Shown: positions 6,699-14,038 of the stretch, one piece after another
Layout: each line of letters opens with the position of its first letter
Position numbering within the stretch: the stretch's first letter is position 1
Assembly (NCBI GenBank): GCA_023257035.1
Contig: JALRDI010000133.1
Span: forward strand, 1 to 18,652
Source: Ilumatobacteraceae bacterium
GTDB taxonomy: Bacteria; Actinomycetota; Acidimicrobiia; Acidimicrobiales; Ilumatobacteraceae
DNA length: 18,652 nt
Direction of reading: 5' to 3'
Translations under genes and position numbers: made by a program
The notes under the pieces: model-generated
The model's database searches: none
Told to the model about the DNA's origin: nothing
The model's input: only the letters and a program-made list of their open reading frames with translations

Positions 6699-7466
6699 TC
6701 ATGCCCCGACGGCGTGATAGCCGCCATCAACGTGAATGATTTCACCGGTTGTAGCCGGGAACCAATCAGAGAGCAGTGCAACACACGCTTTTGCGACTGG
6801 AATTGGGTCGTTCACATCCCAGCCCAACGGCGACCGGCCATCCCAGGTGTCTTCAAAAAGAGCAAAGCCAGGAATCGATTTTGCAGCCATCGTTCTTACT
6901 GGACCGGCCGCGACAAGGTTGCATCTAATCTGCTGCGCGCCGAGCTCTTTTGCGAGATAACGGGAAAGACTTTGTAGGGCAGATTTCGCAACACCCATCC
7001 AGTTGTACGCAGGCCACGCTTGTGAGTTATCAAAATCGAGGCCAACAATTGATCCGCCCTCTGTCATCAGCGGGACGAAGGCATCGGCAAGGGTTTTGAG
7101 CGAGTAGGTCGAGATATGCATCGCTGTAGCGACGTCCTCCCAAGGAGCCCCAAAGAAATCGTCGCCAAGACAAGATGCCGGAGCAAAGCCAATTGCGTGC
7201 AGCACACCGTCGACGCGTCCCCACTTTTCTTGAACCGCAGATCGAACTGCTTCGACGTGTTCAGGGACGGTGACATCAAGTTCGAGCACCTCGATTTCAG
7301 GATCAATCTTGCGGGCCGTTCGCTTCGTCAGTGAAAGAGCCCTCCCTGCGCCGGTGAGAATGATGTTGGCGCCTTCTGCTTTGGCAATTTCAGCTACCCC
7401 GTATGCGAGTGATGCGTCTGTAAGCACACCGGTAATGACGAGATTTTTTCCATCAAGAATTCCCAT
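6699..7466 (-). CDS. fabI: InhA-type enoyl-ACP reductase (FabI)
   Basis: An NADH-dependent short-chain dehydrogenase-fold enzyme that reduces enoyl-ACP in each cycle of type II fatty-acid elongation. The 255 residues have the divergent nucleotide-binding start GKNLVITGVLTDASLAYGVA, LELDV (61-65), HISTYSLKTLA (117-127), GLDFD (142-146) and the catalytic Tyr154 and Lys161 in AYNWMGVAKSAL. LLSDWFPATTGEIIHVDGG near the end matches InhA closely. InhA and E. coli FabI have Ser-Ile-Gly-Phe in the loop at InhA Ser94; here it is HAIGFAP, with Ala91. This is known of InhA: S94A weakens binding of the isoniazid-NAD adduct. ATG 7466 is preceded by TACGTT exactly six bases upstream, and no Shine-Dalgarno is convincing. 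The gene stands alone, divergent from the F420 oxidoreductase. Confidence 0.93.
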   Translation of the reverse strand: MGILDGKNLVITGVLTDASLAYGVAEIAKAEGANIILTGAGRALSLTKRTARKIDPEIEVLELDVTVPEHVEAVRSAVQEKWGRVDGVLHAIGFAPASCLGDDFFGAPWEDVATAMHISTYSLKTLADAFVPLMTEGGSIVGLDFDNSQAWPAYNWMGVAKSALQSLSRYLAKELGAQQIRCNLVAAGPVRTMAAKSIPGFALFEDTWDGRSPLGWDVNDPIPVAKACVALLSDWFPATTGEIIHVDGGYHAVGA

Positions 7467-7472
7467 GCCTGC

Positions 7473-7478
7473 AACGTA
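7473..7478 (-). promoter_or_regulatory. Candidate leaderless -10 element for fabI
   Basis: On the minus strand this reads TACGTT, followed by six bases (GCAGGC) and the fabI ATG. It matches TAnnnT with the last T at -7 relative to the start codon. No good -35 hexamer is seen. Confidence 0.45.
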
Positions 7479-7550
7479 GCCGACATCACGAATTGCATCC
7501 TGTCTTCAGGCCTTGTCGTGCCGTCTGTAGGAATCGTGTAGTTGGTATGC

Positions 7551-7556
7551 GACAAT
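7551..7556 (+). promoter_or_regulatory. Weak candidate -10 element for the F420 oxidoreductase gene
   Basis: GACAAT shares four of six bases with TATAAT and lies exactly six bases before ATG 7563, the spacing seen at other candidate leaderless starts, but it lacks the first T. The 96-base gap shared with fabI (7467-7562) shows no other clear element. Confidence 0.25.
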
Positions 7557-7562
7557 GACCCG

Positions 7563-8234
7563 ATGAAGATTGGCTTAATCGGCGGTAGCGGGCCGGCTGG
7601 TACCGCGCTTGCAGCTCGGCTCGCGAGTGTGGGTTACGAGTGCGTCATCGGGTCACGCTCTAAATACCGAGCGATGGAAGCCCGCGATCGAGCGATTGAA
7701 AACCACCCAGAACTTGCAAATTTGCTTGGCTATGGCGACAACGCTGCGGCTGCAGAATGCGATCTCGTCGTCATCGCGACCCCGTGGGATTCTGCAGCGA
7801 CCACGGCTAAAGAGTTTGAAGATCTGCTGAAAGGAAAAGTGCTCGTCAGCATGGCGAACGCTCTTGTCAAAGTTGGGCCAGAATTCCAGCCACTCGTGCC
7901 GCCAAGAGGGAGTGTTGCAGCGCACGTGCAAGCTGCGCTTCCTGGTTGCCGCGTAGTCGCGGCCTTCCATCACCTTCCGGCTAAAGAATTGGGTCACCTT
8001 GGTGAGCCAATTGATTCGGATGTCCTTATCTGTGGTGATGACCCGAAGGCGGTCGAAACTGTCAGTGAAATGGTGAGCAAGATTCCGGGTTGTCGCCCCC
8101 TTGATGCGGGTGAACTTTCGAATGCAACGGCAATTGAGGCCTTTACGGCCGTGCTGTTGCAGCTCAATGTGCGCTACCGCACGAGGGTTGCACCGAAACT
8201 GACCGGCATTCGTGACGCGGCTTCGTCGAAGTAA
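7563..8234 (+). CDS. npdG: NADPH-dependent F420 oxidoreductase (Fno/NpdG type)
   Basis: Transfers hydride between NADP(H) and coenzyme F420, linking F420-dependent reductions to NADPH. The 223 residues begin MKIGLIGGSGPAGTALAARL, the Rossmann nucleotide loop, followed by GSRSKYRA (30-37), whose Ser-Arg is placed to bind the 2'-phosphate of NADPH. VVIATPWDSAATTAKEFEDL, AAFHHLPAKELGHL, DVLICGDDPKAVETV and DAGELSNATAIEAFTAVLLQ follow the family order, ending in KLTGI. The frame extends to a TTG at 7542, but ATG 7563 is where the family begins. The stop lies nine bases before mshC, so the two are probably co-transcribed. F420 use cannot be proved from this gene alone, as F420 biosynthesis genes are outside the window. 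Confidence 0.85.
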   Translation: MKIGLIGGSGPAGTALAARLASVGYECVIGSRSKYRAMEARDRAIENHPELANLLGYGDNAAAAECDLVVIATPWDSAATTAKEFEDLLKGKVLVSMANALVKVGPEFQPLVPPRGSVAAHVQAALPGCRVVAAFHHLPAKELGHLGEPIDSDVLICGDDPKAVETVSEMVSKIPGCRPLDAGELSNATAIEAFTAVLLQLNVRYRTRVAPKLTGIRDAASSK

Positions 8235-8243
8235 GGATTCCGT

Positions 8244-9380
8244 ATGCCACTGATGCTGTATGACACTGCCCGGCGTGACGTCGTACCATTCGCACCGCCT
8301 GAGCAAGTGCTGATGTATGTCTGCGGTATCACCCCATATGACGCAACTCACTTGGGCCATGCATCAACCTTCCTCGCATATGACGTTCTCATCCGACGTT
8401 TGATCGATCTCGGACATGAAGTGAAGTGTGTTCGAAACGTCACTGATGTTGATGATCCTCTTTTCGCCAAGGCGCGAGAACTTGGGGTTCACTACCTTGA
8501 TCTGGCCGCTGGCGAAGAGGCGCGTTTCAACGCAGATATGGAAGCACTGAATGTTCTGCCTGTATTTGCGGCTCCGCGGGCATCTTCTGCGATACCTGAC
8601 ATTCGGAAGTTCATCCAGACAGTTTTGGACGCCGGGCATGCCTATGTCAGTGGAGACTCGGTGTACTTCGATGTGAGTTCATTTGATGAATTCGGTCAGG
8701 TGAGCGGTTACCCGGCCGATGAAATGCATCGTCTTGCGGAACTACGTGGAGGAAATGTCGATGATCCACAGAAGCGCCACCCGCTCGACTTTGTGTTGTG
8801 GCAACCATCTGCGGCCGATGAACCAGCTTGGGAGACACCTTGGGGACCGGGTCGTCCCGGTTGGCATGTCGAGTGCAGCGCTCTGGCGCTCCGTGAACTC
8901 GGTGAGCATGTGCATTTGCACGGCGGTGGAGCTGACCTGATCTTTCCTCATCACGAGTGTGAGCGAGCCCAATCGGAATCAGCAACAGGAGTGACCTTTG
9001 TTGACCACTGGATGCACACGGCGTTGATCTCAAAAGATGGCGAGAAGATGTCAAAGAGCCTCGGCAATCTCGTATTCATTGACGCCTTGAGAAAAGAGTG
9101 GGATCCGCGGGCAATTCGACTGGGCATTATCTCGCACCATTACCGAACTGAATGGGAGTGGAGTGACAATCTCATGCCTGCATCGACGCAACGTCTTCAG
9201 GAGTGGGCGGGAAGCATCGATGGTGAAGACGATCAGGACGTACTCGAGAATGTCCGAAACGCATTAGATGACGACCTGAACACACCAGAGGCATGTCGAT
9301 TGATTGATGCAGCAGTTGCGAAAGGTTCGAGTGTGGCATCAGCTGCATCTTTGCTCGGAATAGAGCTTCTCGAGCCGTAA
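8244..9380 (+). CDS. mshC: MshC, L-cysteine:GlcN-Ins ligase of mycothiol synthesis
   Basis: An ATP-dependent ligase that joins cysteine to 1-O-glucosamine-inositol, related to cysteinyl-tRNA synthetase. The diagnostic MshC version of the HIGH region, CGITPYDATHLGHA (27-40), replaces the CysS form CGPTVYD. Zinc ligands are expected at Cys27, Cys211 (WHVECSALA) and His236 in LIFPHHECERAQSE. The KMSKS loop is at 268-272. The linker PWGPGRPGWH (199-208) is also MshC-like. At 378 residues it is shorter than the 414 of M. tuberculosis MshC, partly through a short N-terminus, and no anticodon-binding domain is present. ATG 8244 has AAGGA at 8233-8237, six bases upstream and overlapping the previous stop codon. 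With MshD it gives two of the mycothiol enzymes; MshA and MshB are not here. Confidence 0.94.
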   Translation: MPLMLYDTARRDVVPFAPPEQVLMYVCGITPYDATHLGHASTFLAYDVLIRRLIDLGHEVKCVRNVTDVDDPLFAKARELGVHYLDLAAGEEARFNADMEALNVLPVFAAPRASSAIPDIRKFIQTVLDAGHAYVSGDSVYFDVSSFDEFGQVSGYPADEMHRLAELRGGNVDDPQKRHPLDFVLWQPSAADEPAWETPWGPGRPGWHVECSALALRELGEHVHLHGGGADLIFPHHECERAQSESATGVTFVDHWMHTALISKDGEKMSKSLGNLVFIDALRKEWDPRAIRLGIISHHYRTEWEWSDNLMPASTQRLQEWAGSIDGEDDQDVLENVRNALDDDLNTPEACRLIDAAVAKGSSVASAASLLGIELLEP

Positions 9381-9407
9381 TCTCGTGTTGGCCACTATTC
9401 GGCCTCG

Positions 9408-9413
9408 TAGACT
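9408..9413 (+). promoter_or_regulatory. Possible -10 element for thrS
   Basis: TAGACT fits TAnnnT in the 42-base gap before thrS but lies nine bases, not six, from ATG 9423, giving a leader of a few bases at most. The support is weak. Confidence 0.2.
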
Positions 9414-9422
9414 TCAGGCTCT

Positions 9423-11405
9423 ATGTCAACGCTCACGGTCACTCTTCCTGACGGCTCCTCCAGGGAACTGGAGCAGGGGTCGACAGTGTTTGATCTTGCG
9501 AAATCGATTGGCTCAGGTTTGGCGAAGGCCGCCGTTGCCGGAGTTGTCGATGGAAACGAGACTGATCTCAGCGCAGTCCTCGCCGACGGCCAGCAGGTAG
9601 CGATTGTTACCTCGAACACTGATGCGGGCCGCCATGTCCTGAGGCATTCAACAGCGCACGTGCTTGCCCAAGCAGTAACGAGGTTATTTCCGGGCGCCAA
9701 GTTTTCGGTCGGCCCGGCAATCGAGAACGGTTTCTACTACGACTTCGATCTTCCTGACGGTAAAACGTTCTCAGACGATGACCTCGCAGATATCCAGCGC
9801 GAGATGGAGCGTATTGTCAAAGAAGATCAACCGTTCGTTCGGTCTGAGATGACACCGGCAGAGGCTCTTGAACTCTTTGCCGATCAACCGTACAAATGTG
9901 AAATTATCCAGCGCGTCACGAGTGCAGACGGCGATGCCCTTGATGCTGGGGAGGCCGGATCGGGTGATGTCATCAGCGCCTACCGAAACTCTGACGCATT
10001 TGTCGACATGTGTGTAGGTCCGCACGTGCCAAGTACAGGAAAGCTCCAGCACTTCGCCCTGCAACGCACATCAGGGGCGTACTGGCGTGGTTCAGAAGAA
10101 GCCCGAATGTTGCAGCGGATATACGGGACTGCCTGGGAGTCGAAGAAGGCGCTTGATGAACATCTCACCCAACTTGAAGAAGCTGCAAAGCGAGATCACC
10201 GCCGTCTTGCGACTGAATTAGATCTTCTGAGCTTTCCTTCAGAAATCGGCGGGGGCCTCGCAATTTGGCACCCGAAGGGTGCAACTGTTCGCCGCATCAT
10301 GGAGGATTACAGCCGTGAGCGCCACGAGCGAGGCGGTTATCAGTTTGTCTTTACACCTCATCTCGCAAACGGAAAGCTGTTCTCGACTTCGGGCCATCTG
10401 GACTACTACGCCGACGGCATGTACCCGCCGATGGAAATGGACAACGGCACGTACTACATGAAACCGATGAACTGTCCGATGCATTGCTTGGTATTCGGGA
10501 GTCGGCAGCGCAGCTACCGGGAACTACCGATCAGGTTGTTCGAGCTAGGAAACGTCTATCGCTACGAGCGGGCGGGAACCCTTCACGGCCTCCTTCGGAT
10601 TCGTGGATTTACCCAGGACGACAGCCACATCTTTTGTCGTGAGGACCAACTTGCTGAAGAGGTTGCATCGCTATTGGACTTTGTCTTGTCGGTTCTTCGA
10701 GCGTTTGGCTTCGAGGATTTCACCTTCAATCTGTCGACAAAGGATCCTGAGAAGTTTGTTGGCTCGGATGAAATTTGGGAGAAGGCAACAGACGCGCTTC
10801 GAGAGGCGCTTGACCAGCACGGCCTCGAGTACGGGGTGAAAGAGGGCGATGCCGCGTTCTACGGGCCGAAGATCGACATTGACGTGCGTGATGCCATTGG
10901 TCGTTCTTGGCAGCTTTCAACTATCCAGGCAGACTTCAACAACCCGGAACGCTTCGACCTTGAGTACATCGGAGCTGACAATGCTCGCCATCGTCCGATC
11001 ATGTTGCATCGCGCTCTGTTTGGATCGATCGAGCGCTTTTTCGGGGTGCTGCTCGAGCACTACGCAGGAGCATTTCCGACGTGGCTTGCACCGCTTCAGG
11101 TGAGAGTTCTTCCAGTCGCAGCAGCGCACGAGGAATATGCGCGCACTGTTGAACATTCGCTCGCAGAGGCAGGTATCCGCGTTGACCGTGTCGATGCCAA
11201 CGATGGCCTCGGTAAGCGAATCCGGGCTGCCAAGCTCGAAAAGTTCCCCTACGTTCTGGTGGTAGGCGATGACGACGTGCAGAACCAAACCGTAGGAGTA
11301 AATCCTCGTGGCGGGGACGTCGAGCGGGATATTCCGCTCACTGCCTTTCTTTCGTCAATTGCATCAGAAATTGAGCAAGGAACCGCTCAGGCGATGACAG
11401 CGTGA
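9423..11405 (+). CDS. thrS: ThrS, threonyl-tRNA synthetase
   Basis: Class II synthetase charging tRNA-Thr, in the cytoplasm. The 660 residues carry the full bacterial domain set. The TGS domain is at about 1-62. The editing domain has HSTAH (75-79) and DMCVGPHVPSTG (Cys197, His201) for clearing Ser-tRNA-Thr. The catalytic core has MNCPMHCLVF with zinc ligand Cys351, the motif 2 region NVYRYERAGTLHGL, QDDSHIFC with His402, and MLHRALFGSIERF with His529. These align with Cys334, His385 and His511 of E. coli ThrS. A C-terminal anticodon-binding domain starts near residue 550. ATG 9423 gives a normal N-terminus; only a weak AGG lies upstream. The stop overlaps the start of the HIT gene (GTGA). 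It heads a thrS-HIT-PgsA-PatA-PimA order also known from mycobacteria. Confidence 0.97.
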   Translation: MSTLTVTLPDGSSRELEQGSTVFDLAKSIGSGLAKAAVAGVVDGNETDLSAVLADGQQVAIVTSNTDAGRHVLRHSTAHVLAQAVTRLFPGAKFSVGPAIENGFYYDFDLPDGKTFSDDDLADIQREMERIVKEDQPFVRSEMTPAEALELFADQPYKCEIIQRVTSADGDALDAGEAGSGDVISAYRNSDAFVDMCVGPHVPSTGKLQHFALQRTSGAYWRGSEEARMLQRIYGTAWESKKALDEHLTQLEEAAKRDHRRLATELDLLSFPSEIGGGLAIWHPKGATVRRIMEDYSRERHERGGYQFVFTPHLANGKLFSTSGHLDYYADGMYPPMEMDNGTYYMKPMNCPMHCLVFGSRQRSYRELPIRLFELGNVYRYERAGTLHGLLRIRGFTQDDSHIFCREDQLAEEVASLLDFVLSVLRAFGFEDFTFNLSTKDPEKFVGSDEIWEKATDALREALDQHGLEYGVKEGDAAFYGPKIDIDVRDAIGRSWQLSTIQADFNNPERFDLEYIGADNARHRPIMLHRALFGSIERFFGVLLEHYAGAFPTWLAPLQVRVLPVAAAHEEYARTVEHSLAEAGIRVDRVDANDGLGKRIRAAKLEKFPYVLVVGDDDVQNQTVGVNPRGGDVERDIPLTAFLSSIASEIEQGTAQAMTA

Positions 11406-11920
11406 GTGGTATCGAGATTCTGTGGAACGGCTGGCGCAATGCCTATGTTCGATCGAACCAGCCAGACGACCAGAACGGAAGCGTGTTCACACGACTGCTG
11501 GCGTCAGGCGAGCCCGACTCTTCAACGTATGTCGTCCATCGGAGCGAAACATGCTTTGCAGTGCTCAACATCTATCCGTACTCCACCGGCCACCTGCTTG
11601 TGGTGCCCTATCGCGAAGTGGCTGCAATTGATGAGCTCGAACAGCATGAAGTCATTGATCTGTGGGCAGAGGTGAACAGCAGCGTTGTCGCATTGCGCGC
11701 TTCGCACAATCCTGAGGGGTTCAACATCGGAATCAACATGGGTAAGCCAGCAGGAGGTTCGGTTGCTGAGCACCTTCATGTGCACGTTGTTCCACGTTGG
11801 ACTGGTGATTCAAACTTCATGACCGCAGTCGCGGAGTCGCGCACGATTCCTGAGGCGCTCGACGTGACCTATGACCGTGTGAAGCATGAATGGCCGACCA
11901 AGGGCAACGGAATAGGGTGA
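11402..11920 (+). CDS. HIT-family Ap4A phosphorylase-like protein
   Basis: A histidine-triad nucleotide-binding protein. The closest family I recall is the M. tuberculosis Rv2613c type, a diadenosine tetraphosphate phosphorylase. The triad HLHVH (His124, His126, His128) sits in AGGSVAEHLHVHVVPRW, and VLNIYPYSTGHLLVVPYR (54-71) and GFNIGINMG (106-114) complete the nucleotide site. Its 172 residues are somewhat short because the N-terminal arm is reduced. The GTG at 11402 overlaps the thrS stop by four bases, so translation is likely coupled to ThrS. Aminoacyl-tRNA synthetases can produce Ap4A as a side product, so the pairing makes biochemical sense, though that link is inference. Confidence 0.88.
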   Translation: MSGIEILWNGWRNAYVRSNQPDDQNGSVFTRLLASGEPDSSTYVVHRSETCFAVLNIYPYSTGHLLVVPYREVAAIDELEQHEVIDLWAEVNSSVVALRASHNPEGFNIGINMGKPAGGSVAEHLHVHVVPRWTGDSNFMTAVAESRTIPEALDVTYDRVKHEWPTKGNGIG

Positions 11921-11924
11921 TGGC

Positions 11925-12428
11925 ATGACTGGCGAAGACTCTGAGTTGTCAAACGACGACGTCGTCGACCTCCTTCCGGAAGATTTAGATCCACGAGCGT
12001 TCGAGGGTGCTTATCGATTTCCAGACAACTCTCGTCGTCGTATTCCAGCAGCTATGTATTCCATTCTGGGTGTTGCGTCAGTGGTTGCGTTCTTTGCTGA
12101 TCTCACATTCGCAAATGGTGGAGTCTTGGTGGTCGGAATTGGACTTCTGGCTTTCGGCCTCTACGGCTTGATTTCGGGTCGAAAGATGACGATCGACGAG
12201 CGCGCAGCCTTAGTGGCCTCACAACAAGCACTCGGTTTTGCCGTTGGTCACGCATCAGCGCAACAGGTTTGGCGTGGATTCGCAAGTCGACCAACCTGGC
12301 GGGTTCTCGCGTATTCAAGCGAGGTACCGCCTCGTCAGCGCGCTCTCATTTTGGTAGACGCCGTGAATGGTGACGTCGTCGAGCATCTCGTAGAAGACAA
12401 CGTTGATGAGGACGTCGATCATGCTTGA
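11925..12428 (+). CDS. Two-helix membrane protein of unknown function in the PI-lipid operon
   Basis: 167 residues of no family I recognise. The N-terminus is acidic (EDSELSNDDVVDLLPEDLD, about 4-22), followed by a basic patch RRR at 37-39. Two hydrophobic segments at about 42-62 and 64-84 are separated by a very short turn and form a membrane hairpin. A soluble tail of about 80 residues includes the segments RKMTIDERAALVASQQALG (86-104) and RALILVDAVNGDVVEHLVED (139-158) and ends in an acidic stretch. By the positive-inside rule both ends are probably cytoplasmic. ATG 11925 has AGGGTGA upstream, four bases after the HIT gene stop, and the gene's end overlaps the downstream PI-phosphate synthase by eight bases. 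That tight coupling suggests a role near PI-lipid synthesis, which is not proven. Confidence 0.8.
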   Translation: MTGEDSELSNDDVVDLLPEDLDPRAFEGAYRFPDNSRRRIPAAMYSILGVASVVAFFADLTFANGGVLVVGIGLLAFGLYGLISGRKMTIDERAALVASQQALGFAVGHASAQQVWRGFASRPTWRVLAYSSEVPPRQRALILVDAVNGDVVEHLVEDNVDEDVDHA

Positions 12429-13152
12429 TGGTCAGTTCAGAGGACCAGTTGACCGAATGGTTCGCCCAATTGGTCGGGCTCTTCTTAAGACGAAGTTGAC
12501 TCCAGATCATCTGACGTTCTTTGGTCTCGTCATCGCAGCGCTTGCGGCGGTCGCGGTTGGTTCAGGTCGACTGATTCTTGGACTCATTCTCGTCATTCTT
12601 GCTACCCTTCCTGATCTTTTTGACGGTGCTCTAGCTAAGGCGAGTAATTCGTCAAGTCAACGCGGGGCTTTCTTTGATTCGACGATGGACCGTGTAACCG
12701 ACAATCTGCTGCTCGGTGGCATGGCTTGGTACTTCGCCGATAATTACTCGGCGAGAATGACAGTGCTTCCCTTCGCGGTCGCCGCTGTTGCATCGCTCAT
12801 TTCTTACCAGCGTGCGAAGGCGGAATCTCTCGGCCTTGATGCAAAAGGCGGTCTCATGGAGAGGGCGGAGCGCATCGTGATGCTGTGTCTTGGACTGCTC
12901 CTTGAAGGCATTGGGCTTGATCCGGCGCTCGTCGTGGTGTTGTGGATCTTGCTGGTCTTGATTGCATTTACAGCGATATTTCGGTTCGTAAAGGTGTGGA
13001 AACAGGCAGAAGTCGCAGCCGTGACGCAAGAACGAATCGACTTACGTCGCGAACGGCGAGGCGAGCGACGTACCGACCGTGTAGAACGCATTGAGGAAAG
13101 GCGGATGGTTGTGCAGCGTCGCCGGGAGGATCGACGGCGCGGTTCGAACTGA
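12421..13152 (+). CDS. pgsA: CDP-alcohol phosphotransferase, probable phosphatidylinositol-phosphate synthase (PgsA1-like)
   Basis: An integral membrane enzyme that would join CDP-diacylglycerol to inositol 1-phosphate, the first step toward PI and its mannosides. The CDP-alcohol motif spans residues 65-90: DLFDGALAK, eight residues, then GAFFDSTMD, so the four aspartates Asp65, Asp68, Asp86 and Asp90 are present. The usual Arg of DGxxAR is replaced by Lys73. Several hydrophobic segments lie at about 33-64, 115-128 and 150-195. The last 43 residues, from VTQERIDLRRERR, are extremely basic with 17 arginines and are likely a cytoplasmic tail. ATG 12421 has GAGGA eight bases upstream and overlaps the previous gene by eight bases; an upstream in-frame start at 12403 lies inside that gene. 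Position next to patA and pimA favours inositol phosphate over glycerol phosphate as acceptor. Confidence 0.85.
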   Translation: MLDGQFRGPVDRMVRPIGRALLKTKLTPDHLTFFGLVIAALAAVAVGSGRLILGLILVILATLPDLFDGALAKASNSSSQRGAFFDSTMDRVTDNLLLGGMAWYFADNYSARMTVLPFAVAAVASLISYQRAKAESLGLDAKGGLMERAERIVMLCLGLLLEGIGLDPALVVVLWILLVLIAFTAIFRFVKVWKQAEVAAVTQERIDLRRERRGERRTDRVERIEERRMVVQRRREDRRRGSN

Positions 13153-13153
13153 G

Positions 13154-14032
13154 ATGTCTCGACAACTCAGATTGTTAAAGGCCGGAGAGTTCGTTCTCCG
13201 TCGGATTCCACCAGTTTTGATTGAGGGTGTTTGCATAGTCGTCGGAGTCGCCAGCCGTTTCTGTGCGAGAACCTCGAGACGTCAGGCCGCAGCCCATCAA
13301 CGCCGGGTTACTCCCACGCTTCGGGGTATGGCATTAGAGCGCAAAGTCGATGCGGTATTCACTGGCTACGCGCGCTATTGGCTAGAGAGTCTTCGTTTGC
13401 CGTACCTTTCACATTCAGTCGTCAGTAGAGGAATCTCCGTTCATGGATATGAGCATGTCGAGGAGGCGCTGGCGCGAAACAAAGGCGTCATCTTGGCTCT
13501 CCCGCATCTCGGTGGTTGGGAATGGGCCGGGCGATGGCTTGCCGATCGAGGGGTTGAGGTGTACGCCGTAGCTGAGCGACTAGATGATGAAGAAGTGCAT
13601 GAGTATCTCACGAGCTTGAGAGCGTCGCTTGGGGTTCACGTCATTCCGCTTGGGCCAGATTCTGGGGCGCAGGTACTCGCGGCATTACGTAGAAATGCGG
13701 TGGTATGTCTGATTTCTGATCGAGACTTACAAGGAGACGGAGTCGCGGTGAAATTCTTTGGTGAAACAACAAGAGTTCCAGGTGGAGCCGCCATGCTTGC
13801 CCTCCGCACAGGCGCAAGCATTCTTCCGACAGCTGTATTTCATTCCCCAGGGACAGATGCTCATATCGGTCTGGTAAAAGCGCCGATCGACGTCGAACGG
13901 ACAAGCGGGTCGCTGAGATCAGATGTCAGTCGAATTACCCAAGACCTAACCGATGAACTAGCTGAACTCATTCAACGGTCCCCGGCGCAATGGCACCTAT
14001 TGCAACCAAATTGGCCAAGTGATCGAAGCTGA
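13154..14032 (+). CDS. patA: PatA-like phosphatidylinositol-mannoside acyltransferase
   Basis: A membrane-associated lysophospholipid acyltransferase-type enzyme (LpxL/HtrB fold) that in mycobacteria acylates the mannose of PIM. The active-site HX4E motif appears in LALPHLGGWEWAG, with His118 and Glu123. The nearby LISDRDLQGDGVAVKFFGE, with an acidic and basic cluster, and VPGGAAMLALRTGASILPTA complete the family pattern. The length is 292 residues; the N-terminal segment IPPVLIEGVCIVVGVASRF (about 18-36) is hydrophobic. ATG 13154 is one base after the pgsA stop; the frame is open upstream to 13091 but that part overlaps pgsA. The Shine-Dalgarno is weak. It sits between the PI synthase and pimA, exactly as in M. 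tuberculosis, which supports the PIM role over a generic acyltransferase. Confidence 0.87.
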   Translation: MSRQLRLLKAGEFVLRRIPPVLIEGVCIVVGVASRFCARTSRRQAAAHQRRVTPTLRGMALERKVDAVFTGYARYWLESLRLPYLSHSVVSRGISVHGYEHVEEALARNKGVILALPHLGGWEWAGRWLADRGVEVYAVAERLDDEEVHEYLTSLRASLGVHVIPLGPDSGAQVLAALRRNAVVCLISDRDLQGDGVAVKFFGETTRVPGGAAMLALRTGASILPTAVFHSPGTDAHIGLVKAPIDVERTSGSLRSDVSRITQDLTDELAELIQRSPAQWHLLQPNWPSDRS

Positions 14033-14038
14033 GTAGAG

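Noticed and set aside
7467..7562. Search of the fabI/npdG divergent gap for operators or riboswitches
   Set aside because: Only a five-base CACGA/TCGTG pair with a long loop was seen, which is expected by chance; no riboswitch fits in 96 bases.
7653..8360. 235-codon minus-strand frame opposite npdG and the start of mshC
   Set aside because: Long but antisense to two well-supported genes; its composition (rich in Arg, Cys, His) is typical of shadow frames.
8647..9054. 135-codon minus-strand frame inside mshC
   Set aside because: It lies opposite the MshC catalytic region, which is clearly coding on the plus strand.
8244..9380. Reading the mshC gene as cysteinyl-tRNA synthetase (cysS)
   Set aside because: The CGITPYDATHLGHA form, the short length and the missing anticodon-binding domain identify MshC.
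9388..9404. GGCC repeats around ACTATTC before thrS as a possible T-box or terminator hairpin
   Set aside because: The stem is only four bases, and the 42-base gap is far too short for a T-box leader.
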